From NCBI GenBank assembly GCA_017518025.1, contig JAFWWR010000325.1, forward strand, positions 1 to 5,491: 5,491 bases of DNA, in the 5' to 3' direction. The position numbers were made by a program, and so were the translations under genes. This DNA comes from Clostridia bacterium (GTDB lineage: Bacteria > Bacillota > Clostridia > Oscillospirales > CAG-272). Position 1 is the first letter of the stretch. Every line of letters begins with the position of its first letter. Of this stretch, positions 1 to 5,377 are shown piece by piece. A model generated the notes under the pieces. It did no database searches. It worked only from the letters and a program-made list of their open reading frames with translations, and was not told the DNA's origin.

Positions 1-647
1 AGCTTCGTTATCATGCCGCCGGTGCCGACGGAGCTTCCGGAGTCTCCCGCTTTGTCAAGAACGTCGTCGATCCTGTCAACGACGGGGATCAGCTTTGCCG
101 TCGGGTCCTTCGACGGGTCGGCGGTGTAGAGACCGCCCACGTCGGTGAGGATCAGGAGCAGGTCTGCGTGGACCATGGCCGCCACCTGCGCCGACAGGGT
201 GTCGTTGTCGCCCACCTTGATCTCGTCGATGGAGACCGTGTCGTTCTCGTTCACCACCGGGACCGCCCCCCATCCGAGAAGCACCTCCACGGCGGAGAAC
301 GCGTTTTTGTACCGCCGGTGGTCGGTGAAGTCCTCCCGGGTCAGAAGAAGCTGGGCGGTGACGTAGCCCCGGGCGGCGAAAAAGCGGGTGTACTCCTCCA
401 TCAGGAGGCCCTGACCCACCGCGGCGGCCGCCTGCTTTCCGGCCAGGTCCGACGGACGGGACGAATACCCCAGCGCGCGGAAGCCCGCGGCGATGGCGCC
501 GGAGGAGACCAGCATCACGCTGTGACCGGCGTCGCGCAGATCCGCGAGCTGGCGCACGATGTTCGCTATCTTCTCTCTGTCCACGTCGCCGGAGGGCCCC
601 GTCAGGGACGTGGTGCCCGCCTTGACGACTATCAGCTTTTTTTCCAT
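1..647 (-). CDS. proB: Glutamate 5-kinase, N-terminal 215 residues (gene runs off the left edge)
   Basis: Catalyses ATP-dependent phosphorylation of L-glutamate to gamma-glutamyl phosphate, the first step of proline synthesis, in the cytoplasm. The visible part is most of the amino-acid kinase domain. It starts with a beta strand and glycine loop (VVKAGTTSLTG, residues 7-17). Then come VSSGAIAAG (47-55), KQAAAAVGQ (71-79), LLTRED (101-106), the glutamate-site region VPVVNENDTVS (129-139), KVGDNDTLSA (144-153), LTDVGGLYTADP (168-179) and the family signature GTGGMITK (208-215) at the edge. These blocks line up in order and spacing with E. coli ProB as I recall it (about 367 residues), so roughly 40% of the protein is missing. 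Whether a C-terminal PUA domain exists cannot be seen. The ATG at 645-647 has an AGAGGA ribosome site just upstream. The gene follows the oxidoreductase on the same strand after 52 bases, so co-transcription is likely. proA is the usual partner and would lie beyond the window. Confidence 0.96.
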   Translation of the reverse strand, partial: MEKKLIVVKAGTTSLTGPSGDVDREKIANIVRQLADLRDAGHSVMLVSSGAIAAGFRALGYSSRPSDLAGKQAAAAVGQGLLMEEYTRFFAARGYVTAQLLLTREDFTDHRRYKNAFSAVEVLLGWGAVPVVNENDTVSIDEIKVGDNDTLSAQVAAMVHADLLLILTDVGGLYTADPSKDPTAKLIPVVDRIDDVLDKAGDSGSSVGTGGMITK

Positions 648-651
648 ACTG

Positions 652-657
652 TCCTCT
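652..657 (-). promoter_or_regulatory. Ribosome binding site of proB
   Basis: On the minus strand AGAGGA lies 4 bases before the ATG at 645-647. It fixes the start of proB, and no other in-frame start with a better site is visible nearby. Confidence 0.75.
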
Positions 658-669
658 TTTATACCCGAA

Positions 670-692
670 GGACGGGCGGTTGCCGCCCGTCC
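670..692 (+). terminator. Perfect 10-bp GC-rich hairpin between the oxidoreductase and proB; terminator-like only when read on the plus strand
   Basis: Bases 670-679 pair perfectly with 683-692 around a TTG loop. On the plus strand the stem is followed by CCCG and then TTTTT (697-701), so it resembles a Rho-independent terminator read left to right, antisense to both flanking genes. Read in the direction of the genes, the hairpin is followed by CTTCGGGTATAAAAG, which has no U-tract. It may therefore be an intercistronic stem-loop that protects or processes the mRNA rather than stopping it. The proB ribosome site lies about 13 bases beyond the stem and is not buried in it. The hairpin itself is certain; its role is inference. 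Confidence 0.55.
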
Positions 693-699
693 CCCGTTT

Positions 700-1989
700 T
701 TATCTGTTTTTCGCTACGAACTCATCCCGGCGGATCAGTTCTCCGCCGCGGACGCGCGATTCCTCCGCCGCCAGCGCTATGATGTGGCTCTCGATGGACT
801 CGTCCACGCTTGTGGCGGACGAGCTGACGCCCCCCTCGCCCCGGAGCAGGAAGATCAGGTCGCGGACGATGCCTGCGTCGCCGCCTCCGTGACCGAACGC
901 GTCGTCTTCGGACGACACGTCGTAAATTATGCTGTGGTCGGTGAAGCGGTCCACGTAGGGATTCACCCGGATGGTGTCGCTGTCGATCTCGCACTTGAGG
1001 TCGGCCTTTGTTCCCATAATGTGGAGCCGTCTTCCGCCGTCCACGTTGAACGCGCACATGGAGAAGGTGACGGTGACGTCGCCCTCGAACAGCACGTTCA
1101 CGATCTGGTGGTCCACCACGTCGTTGTCGCAGTGGTAGACGCATCTGCCGTAGGGTCCGGTGCGGAGCGCTTCCTCAAGCGCCTCCATGGTGGGCACCTG
1201 CGAGACCACGTCGATGGGCCAGGAGAACACGCCCCGGCGGCCCCATTCGAGGTAGTTTGTGTCCACGCTGTAGGGGCAGGTGTGATAATGCGGACACTCC
1301 GCGGTGCATCTCTCGGTGGCGCCTTCGGGCGCCTCGGACGCCTTGAAGTGCTTGAGCGAGCCGATGGACGACACGGAGACGCACTTCTTGCCCACGAGGG
1401 AGTAAAGATAGTCCATATCGTGACAGCATTTCTGCAGGATCATTGGGGATGAGCGCTTTTCGTTTGACCAGTTGCCCCGGACGAAGGAGTGGGCCTGGTG
1501 CCAGTAGCAGACCTCCTCGTCCGCCTGGATGGAGACGATGTCGCCGAGGACGCCGGAGTCCACGACCTCCTTCAGCTTGCGGAACATATTGCTGTATCTC
1601 AGCACGTGACAGACGAGGACCTGGACGCCCTTTTCGCGCGCCTTGTCCGCGATCTCGTAGCATTCGTGAAGAACGGGCGACACCGGCTTCTCCAGAAGCA
1701 GGTGGTAGCCCTTGTCAAGCGCCGCCATGGCGTGAGGGTAGTGGAGCCGATCCATGGTGCATACGAAGACCACGTCTGCCAGCTTGTCGCGGGAGAGCAT
1801 CTCCTCGGCGGACGAAAAACGCATTTCGGGCGCGACGCCGAACTTGTCGCCGAATCTCTCGACCCGGTCGGGAAGGATATCGGCGCAGGCGACGATCTCC
1901 GCCTTGTCCGGATACAGCAGCACGTAGTCGGAATACGCGTTTCCGCGGGAGCCGAGCCCCGCCACGGCTATCTTGATTTTGTCGTTCAT
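700..1989 (-). CDS. Gfo/Idh/MocA-family NAD(P)-dependent oxidoreductase (429 aa)
   Basis: A cytoplasmic dehydrogenase of the family that oxidises or reduces sugars, polyols and related compounds; the substrate cannot be read from the sequence. The N-terminal Rossmann fold shows the dinucleotide motif GLGSRG (residues 11-16) after the strand IKIAVA. The family EKP motif, whose lysine is catalytic in relatives, is at 100-102. The C-terminal alpha/beta domain carries YWHQAHSFVRGNW (162-174), the probable catalytic block KCCHDMD (187-193) and a glycine-rich GHGGGD (366-371). Fifteen cysteines are present. They include a C-x3-C-x5-C cluster (228, 232, 238) and a C-x3-C pair (283, 287), an arrangement that could bind a metal, although no such site is demonstrated. 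The length is slightly above the family's usual 330-400 residues. The ATG at 1987-1989 has an AAGGAG site 8 bases upstream and a promoter just beyond. Divergent from the lysozyme gene and upstream of proB, its neighbours do not suggest a substrate. Confidence 0.9.
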   Translation of the reverse strand: MNDKIKIAVAGLGSRGNAYSDYVLLYPDKAEIVACADILPDRVERFGDKFGVAPEMRFSSAEEMLSRDKLADVVFVCTMDRLHYPHAMAALDKGYHLLLEKPVSPVLHECYEIADKAREKGVQVLVCHVLRYSNMFRKLKEVVDSGVLGDIVSIQADEEVCYWHQAHSFVRGNWSNEKRSSPMILQKCCHDMDYLYSLVGKKCVSVSSIGSLKHFKASEAPEGATERCTAECPHYHTCPYSVDTNYLEWGRRGVFSWPIDVVSQVPTMEALEEALRTGPYGRCVYHCDNDVVDHQIVNVLFEGDVTVTFSMCAFNVDGGRRLHIMGTKADLKCEIDSDTIRVNPYVDRFTDHSIIYDVSSEDDAFGHGGGDAGIVRDLIFLLRGEGGVSSSATSVDESIESHIIALAAEESRVRGGELIRRDEFVAKNR

Positions 1990-1997
1990 GGTAGTAT

Positions 1998-2003
1998 CTC
2001 CTT
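1998..2003 (-). promoter_or_regulatory. Ribosome binding site of the oxidoreductase
   Basis: AAGGAG on the minus strand, 8 bases before the ATG at 1987-1989. This is a near-consensus Shine-Dalgarno sequence at optimal spacing and supports that start. Confidence 0.85.
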
Positions 2004-2022
2004 GATGTTTTTCTTTGGAGAA

Positions 2023-2051
2023 ATCTTACCATATATCCGGTCGGAATGCAA
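2023..2051 (-). promoter_or_regulatory. Probable sigma-A promoter of the oxidoreductase-proB transcript
   Basis: Read on the minus strand: a weak -35 TTGCAT (2051-2046), a 17-bp spacer, then -10 TAAGAT (2028-2023). The bases just before the -10 are TGG, an extended -10 feature that also occurs ahead of the MATE and tRNA genes. Transcription would start near 2016, giving a leader of about 27 bases that carries the ribosome site. The -35 matches at only 3 of 6 positions, so an activator or the extended -10 may compensate. Confidence 0.6.
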
Positions 2052-2056
2052 CAAAT

Positions 2057-2083
2057 ATCGGCCAAAAAATTGTCCGATCGGCC
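2057..2083. repeat. Direct repeat ATCGGCC, 20 bp apart, in the divergent promoter region
   Basis: ATCGGCC occurs at 2057-2063 and again at 2077-2083, a spacing of about two helical turns, so both copies face the same side of the DNA. The second copy overlaps the palindrome CCGATCGG (2074-2081). The pair sits just upstream of the oxidoreductase -35 and about 44-70 bases before the lysozyme -35. That position would suit a regulator binding site. It could also be chance, since the repeat is only 7 bp. Confidence 0.35.
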
Positions 2084-2126
2084 CGTTTTTTTTGACGCCG
2101 GAGGGAGGACTTTCCAAAACTTACTA

Positions 2127-2155
2127 TAGACAAAAGCCGAAATTTGTGTTAAAAT
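2127..2155 (+). promoter_or_regulatory. Sigma-A promoter of the SLH lysozyme gene
   Basis: The -35 TAGACA (2127-2132) matches consensus at 5 of 6 positions. After a 17-bp spacer comes -10 TAAAAT (2150-2155), also 5 of 6, preceded by TGT (2147-2149), an extended -10. The predicted transcription start is near 2162, giving a leader of about 63 bases. The leader is A-rich and shows no clear riboswitch or T-box structure. Confidence 0.75.
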
Positions 2156-2208
2156 GAAAAAACAGCATAAAAAAAGACGCATTTTAGACAGTTATGTAAA
2201 GTTTTGGG

Positions 2209-2216
2209 AAAGGGGG
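2209..2216 (+). promoter_or_regulatory. Ribosome binding site that fixes a TTG start for the SLH lysozyme gene
   Basis: AAAGGGGG matches the AAAGGAGG consensus at 7 of 8 positions and ends 8 bases before the TTG at 2225-2227. The longer reading from the TTG at 2204 would start upstream of this site and add seven residues before the lysines of the signal peptide, so the 2225 start is preferred. Confidence 0.8.
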
Positions 2217-2224
2217 CGGCTGCT

Positions 2225-3754
2225 TTGAAAAAAAGGATCGTCGCCGCGCTTCTGTCGCTTGTGATCGCTCTGTCGCTTCTCGGTGTCCTCGGGACCGTCT
2301 CCGTTTTCGGAGCCGAGACCGTGGAGGAGACCACCTACAAGTTTCTCACGACGAAACTGGGGCTGAACAACGCCGCCGCCTGCGGCATCATGGCGAATAT
2401 CATGTGCGAGTGCTCCTTCAATCCCCAGGCGGGGGATATAGATACCAACGGGCTGTACTCCTACGGGCTTGTCATGTGGAACGGGCCGAGGTACGAGCGG
2501 CTTCAGCAGTGGTGCAAGGATAACGGTTACGACTACACCACCGTGGACGGGCAGCTGAGATACCTGAGATACGAGCTGCAGAACGGCGAGGCCGAGACCT
2601 ATGCCGCCATGAAGGCCGTGCCGAACACCTTCGAGGGCTCCGTCGAGGCGACGGTGCTGTTCGCGGAGCTGTTCGAGCGGTGCACGAAGACGTCCTACGG
2701 ACTCAGGGCGTACTACGACGCCAACAGATACTGGCCGGTCTACGGCACCGGCGAGCCCTCCTCGCTCAGCGGGATCTACGGGGTGTCCTGCAACTACCCC
2801 GTCAATATCAAAAAGGGCGACTCCTATACCCTCCGGGGCGCGGTGGTGTCGTACACGTCGTACCTCACCTCCGTCACGGCGGGAGTGTACGACTCCTCCG
2901 GGCGGATGCTGACGGGCAAGTCGGCGACGCTGACCCCCGGCAGCAACTACTTCGCCTACGAGATCCGCTCTCTCGACAGCGGCGTCGTCTTCGGACTGCT
3001 TTTAGCAGGTACCTATTACTACAGGATAACGGCGTCCAACGAGACCGGCATGTATACCGTGGCGGAGCACAAGTTCACCGTGAGCTCCGAACCCACTTCG
3101 GGCGTGTATCCCGGCTTCTCGACCGGCAGCCCCAGCGGAGGATGCGGGCCCGACTGCCCGGGACTGAAATTCATCGATATGCCGGCAGCGACGAACTGGG
3201 CGCACAAGGGTATCGACTTCGTTCTGGAGCAAGGTCTCTTCGAGGGGACGTCTCCCAATACCTTCGAGCCGTCCGGCTCCATGACGAGAGCGATGCTGGT
3301 GACGGTGCTGTACCGTCTTGACGGCTCGCCCGGGATCGGAGAATTCGAAAATCCCTTCGAGGACGTGCAGGGGGGCCGCTGGTATACCAACGCCGTCTTG
3401 TGGGCGGCGTCCTGCGGCGTGGTGAAGGGGATGAGCAAGACCTCGTTCGATCCCTACGGAAGCGTGACACGCGAGCAGATGGCGACCATCCTCCAGAGAT
3501 ACACCGAGATGAAGCACCTGGATTACTACAACCGCGCGGATCTCGCCTCGTTCCCGGATAACGGCGAGGTGGCGGGTTGGGCGTTCGACGGATTCTCCTG
3601 GGCGGTGGCCTGCGACGTGATCCACGGCACGAAGGTGGGCGGCGCGTCTTATCTCGACCCGAAAGGGACCGCTACCCGGGCTCAGGTGGCCGTGATGCTG
3701 AAGCGGTACGTGGAGAACGTGATACCCGATGTTTCCGTCGTTCCCAACGACTGA
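2225..3754 (+). CDS. Secreted phage-tail-type lysozyme with three S-layer homology repeats (509 aa)
   Basis: Probably a cell-surface muramidase held to the wall by SLH repeats. The TTG start gives a signal peptide: KKR, a hydrophobic core (residues 5-22) and a likely cleavage site near 29-30. Residues 33-170 resemble the phage tail lysozyme family (Phage_lysozyme2-like). Supporting blocks are AAACGIMANIMCECSFNP with putative catalytic Glu62, then YSYGLVMWNGPR (78-89), then a helical QLRYLRYELQ segment. Residues 183-288 form a beta-rich module (YPVNIKKGDSYTLRG ... GTYYYRITASNETG), probably an Ig-like binding or spacer domain. A glycine/serine linker carries CGPDC (307-311). SLH repeats follow at about 316-367, 378-427 and 443-497, with anchoring motifs MTRA, VTRE and ATRA. 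Ten cysteines are present, two flanking Glu62. It has its own promoter and terminator. SLH anchoring is well supported; lysozyme activity is inferred from fold similarity, and the usual Gln of the GLxQW block appears as Met84. Confidence 0.88.
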   Translation: MKKRIVAALLSLVIALSLLGVLGTVSVFGAETVEETTYKFLTTKLGLNNAAACGIMANIMCECSFNPQAGDIDTNGLYSYGLVMWNGPRYERLQQWCKDNGYDYTTVDGQLRYLRYELQNGEAETYAAMKAVPNTFEGSVEATVLFAELFERCTKTSYGLRAYYDANRYWPVYGTGEPSSLSGIYGVSCNYPVNIKKGDSYTLRGAVVSYTSYLTSVTAGVYDSSGRMLTGKSATLTPGSNYFAYEIRSLDSGVVFGLLLAGTYYYRITASNETGMYTVAEHKFTVSSEPTSGVYPGFSTGSPSGGCGPDCPGLKFIDMPAATNWAHKGIDFVLEQGLFEGTSPNTFEPSGSMTRAMLVTVLYRLDGSPGIGEFENPFEDVQGGRWYTNAVLWAASCGVVKGMSKTSFDPYGSVTREQMATILQRYTEMKHLDYYNRADLASFPDNGEVAGWAFDGFSWAVACDVIHGTKVGGASYLDPKGTATRAQVAVMLKRYVENVIPDVSVVPND

Positions 3755-3771
3755 AGATGATGATATAACAC

Positions 3772-3801
3772 AAAGGAGCGTATGCGCGCTCCTTTTTCTT
3801 T
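3772..3801 (+). terminator. Rho-independent terminator of the SLH lysozyme gene
   Basis: AAAGGAGCG (3772-3780) pairs perfectly over 9 bp with CGCTCCTTT (3787-3795) around a TATGCG loop, and the T-run TTTTTCTTT follows through 3801. It begins 17 bases after the stop codon. The loop contains the ATG at 3782, which rules that ATG out as a sensible start for the MATE gene. Confidence 0.88.
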
Positions 3802-3816
3802 GGGCGGTTTTCCCTC

Positions 3817-3845
3817 TTCACATTACGGCGGATTTATGGTATCAT
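3817..3845 (+). promoter_or_regulatory. Sigma-A promoter of the MATE transporter gene
   Basis: The -35 TTCACA (3817-3822, 5 of 6) is followed by a 17-bp spacer and -10 TATCAT (3840-3845, 5 of 6), with TGG just before the -10 (extended type). The predicted start of transcription is near 3852, downstream of the ATG codons at 3782 and 3836. This supports translation from 3878. Confidence 0.8.
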
Positions 3846-3867
3846 ATACCTGTTTTATGAATGAACC

Positions 3868-3873
3868 GGAGAG
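3868..3873 (+). promoter_or_regulatory. Ribosome binding site that decides the MATE start
   Basis: GGAGAG ends 4 bases before the ATG at 3878-3880. The alternative ATG at 3857 would lie only about 5 bases from the predicted transcript end and has no Shine-Dalgarno sequence within the transcript. Confidence 0.75.
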
Positions 3874-3877
3874 ACAG

Positions 3878-5251
3878 ATGGAAAGAACGAACAAGAACCA
3901 CTTTTACAGACGCGTGATCGCGCTGATGATCCCCGTCCTGCTCCAGAACGGCATCACCAACGTGGTCAATATGCTGGACAACGTGATGGTGGGCCGCGTG
4001 GGTACGGCGCAGATGACCGGCGTGTCCGTGGCGAGCCAGCTTATCTTCATATTCAACCTCACGATATTCGGAGCCGTGTCCGGCGCCGGCATTTTCGGCG
4101 CGCAGTTTTTCGGGAGCGGCGACACCGAGGGGCTGAGGCAGACCTTCCGGTTCAAGATCATCATGGTTTCCGTGATTTCCCTCGGCGCGGGTGCGCTGTT
4201 CTATTTCTGGGGCGACTCCTTCATCGCCATGTTCCTCAGAGGAGAGGGCGATCCCGCTCTGGCGCGGGTGGCCGCCCAGAGCGCGCGGAACTATCTTCTT
4301 ATAATGATAATCTCCCTGATACCCTTCGCGCTGGTCCAATGCTGGGCGTCCACCCTGCGTGAGACCGGGCGGTCCGCCCTCCCCATGGCGGCGGGCCTCG
4401 TCGCCATGGGCGTCAATCTGATCCTTAATTATTTCCTCATATTCGGCAAGATGGGATTCCCGCAGCTGGACGAGAGCGGTGCGGCTATCGCCACCGTGAT
4501 CTCCCGCGTGGTGGAGATCGCCATCGTGGCGGCGGGGACCTGGGCGACGAGGAAGAAGGGGCCCTTCATCGTGGGGGCGTTCCGCCACTTCCGGATCAAG
4601 CTGACCGTCGTGAAAAGCGTACTCGCCAAGGGGATCCCGCTGATGCTCAACGAGACCTTGTGGGCGTCCGCGCTGGCGGTGCTGAACAGATACTACTCCA
4701 CCCGGGGGCTCAGCGTGGTGGCGGCGAACAACATCAACACCACGTTTTTCAACGTGTTCTCCGTGGCGTTCTTCTCGTTCTCCGTGTCGGCGGGAATCGT
4801 GCTGGGGCAGATGCTGGGCGCCGGGCAGGTGCAGGAGGCGAAGAAAGCGGCGTATAAGATGCTCCTGCTGTCGATAGGGGTCAGCGTTGTCGTCGGCGGG
4901 TCCTACGCCGCCATCTCCGGCGCGGTGCCGCATTTCTACAATACGACTGCCGAGGTGCGCTCCATCGCCACGGGCCTGATGCTCATCTGCGCCGCGGCAA
5001 TGCCCTTCGAGTCCCTGGCGAATACAGAGTATTTCATAATCCGCTCCGGCGGGCAGGCGTTCATCACGTTTGTGTTCGACTCCGGCTTCATGTGGGTGCT
5101 GTGCGTGCCGGTGATCGTACTGCTGGCGAAATTCACAGGGCTGTCGATATTCTGGCTCTACGGGATCGTGCAGCTGCTGAACGTGGTGAAGTGCCTGATC
5201 GGGTTTATCGTACTGAAGAGCGGCAGGTGGGCAAAGAAAATCGTGAACTGA
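3878..5251 (+). CDS. MATE-family multidrug/small-molecule efflux transporter (457 aa)
   Basis: An integral membrane antiporter that exports drugs, metabolites or other small organic compounds using a proton or sodium gradient; the substrate is unknown. The length fits the usual 440-470 residues and 12 membrane helices. The first helix contains NMLDNVMVGRVG (31-42), whose Asp34 sits where family members carry an ion-coupling Asp. Next come the family blocks FNLTIFGAVSGAGIFGAQFFG (60-79, a gating region), CWASTLRETG (155-164) and LNYFLIFGKMGFP (183-195) with SGAAIAT (200-206), ending the first half. A second half repeats the pattern from KGIPLMLNETLWA (251-263) through FSVSAGIVLGQMLGAG (301-316). 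The start at 3878 follows from the ribosome site and promoter; earlier in-frame ATGs lie in the preceding terminator loop or before the transcription start. The gene is probably transcribed alone. No clear terminator follows it, so read-through into the tRNA gene is possible. Confidence 0.95.
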   Translation: MERTNKNHFYRRVIALMIPVLLQNGITNVVNMLDNVMVGRVGTAQMTGVSVASQLIFIFNLTIFGAVSGAGIFGAQFFGSGDTEGLRQTFRFKIIMVSVISLGAGALFYFWGDSFIAMFLRGEGDPALARVAAQSARNYLLIMIISLIPFALVQCWASTLRETGRSALPMAAGLVAMGVNLILNYFLIFGKMGFPQLDESGAAIATVISRVVEIAIVAAGTWATRKKGPFIVGAFRHFRIKLTVVKSVLAKGIPLMLNETLWASALAVLNRYYSTRGLSVVAANNINTTFFNVFSVAFFSFSVSAGIVLGQMLGAGQVQEAKKAAYKMLLLSIGVSVVVGGSYAAISGAVPHFYNTTAEVRSIATGLMLICAAAMPFESLANTEYFIIRSGGQAFITFVFDSGFMWVLCVPVIVLLAKFTGLSIFWLYGIVQLLNVVKCLIGFIVLKSGRWAKKIVN

Positions 5252-5265
5252 CGAGGCGCTCCTTC

Positions 5266-5307
5266 GGCGCAGAACGAAAAGCACGGAACGAAAGGCGCGG
5301 AACGAAA
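5266..5307 (+). repeat. Three tandem 14-bp repeats downstream of the MATE gene
   Basis: Three head-to-tail copies: GGCGCAGAACGAAA (5266-5279), AGCACGGAACGAAA (5280-5293) and GGCGCGGAACGAAA (5294-5307). Copies 1 and 3 match at 13 of 14 positions and copies 2 and 3 at 12 of 14. The array starts 14 bases after the MATE stop and ends at the A/T-tract region upstream of the tRNA promoter. No coding frame explains it. Confidence 0.8.
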
Positions 5308-5325
5308 AACACTTTTTTCAAAAAT
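5305..5325 (+). promoter_or_regulatory. UP-like A/T-tract element of the tRNA promoter
   Basis: Three tracts follow one another: AAAAA (5305-5309), TTTTTT (5313-5318) and AAAAA (5320-5324). With a predicted start near 5365 they fall at about -40 to -60, where the alpha subunit of RNA polymerase binds at strong stable-RNA promoters. The match to the E. coli UP consensus is partial. Confidence 0.5.
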
Positions 5326-5350
5326 CCTCTTCCATTTTCGAGAAAAGTGT
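5309..5350. repeat. 11-bp inverted repeat straddling the tRNA -35 region
   Basis: ACACTTTTTTC (5309-5319) can pair with GAGAAAAGTGT (5340-5350) over 11 bp with a single G-U pair, leaving a 20-base loop. The arms are 31 bp apart, about three helical turns. The right arm ends at the first base of the extended -10 TGG. As RNA it would form a stem in MATE read-through transcripts, but no U-tract follows, so it does not look like a terminator. Confidence 0.5.
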
Positions 5351-5358
5351 GGTATAAT
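5330..5358 (+). promoter_or_regulatory. Extended -10 promoter of the tRNA-Ala gene
   Basis: A perfect TATAAT (5353-5358) is preceded by TGG (5350-5352). The -35 position at 17-bp spacing is TTCCAT (5330-5335), a poor match. The extended -10 and the upstream A/T tracts probably make up for it. Transcription would start near 5365, about 13 bases before the tRNA 5' end. Confidence 0.75.
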
Positions 5359-5377
5359 ACGCGTGTTCCGAAAAAAC

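Noticed and set aside
648..669. TATAAA just upstream of proB as a -10 element for an independent promoter.
   Set aside because: No -35 lies at suitable spacing (the region is the GC hairpin), and transcription would start at or inside the start codon.
559..1452. A 297-codon plus-strand open frame across the proB and oxidoreductase genes.
   Set aside because: It lies antisense to two genes with clear family motifs and spans the gap between them. It is a by-product of codon bias.
1489..2157. A 222-codon plus-strand frame opposite the start of the oxidoreductase.
   Set aside because: It is antisense to a well-supported gene and runs through its promoter and ribosome site; there is no domain signal.
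2162..2224. A riboswitch or T-box in the lysozyme leader.
   Set aside because: The leader is about 63 bases and A-rich, with no stable stems or recognisable conserved motif.
2154..2228. A 24-codon open frame (MKKQHKKRRILDSY...) whose TGA overlaps the TTG start of the lysozyme gene, suggesting a leader peptide with translational coupling.
   Set aside because: Its ATG lies within the -10 element, upstream of the predicted transcription start near 2162, and has no ribosome site. It would need an unseen upstream promoter.
5253..5270. GCGC-TCCTTCG-GCGC as the terminator of the MATE gene.
   Set aside because: The stem is only 4 bp and the nearest T-run is more than 40 bases away.
3842..5284. A 480-codon open frame antisense to the MATE gene.
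   Set aside because: Its translation is rich in His, Arg, Gly and Glu with no recognisable domain. It is the mirror of a GC-rich coding sequence and has no ribosome site or promoter.
5266..5307. The 14-bp tandem repeats as a CRISPR array.
   Set aside because: The units are contiguous, without unique spacers, and far shorter than CRISPR repeats; no cas gene is in the window.
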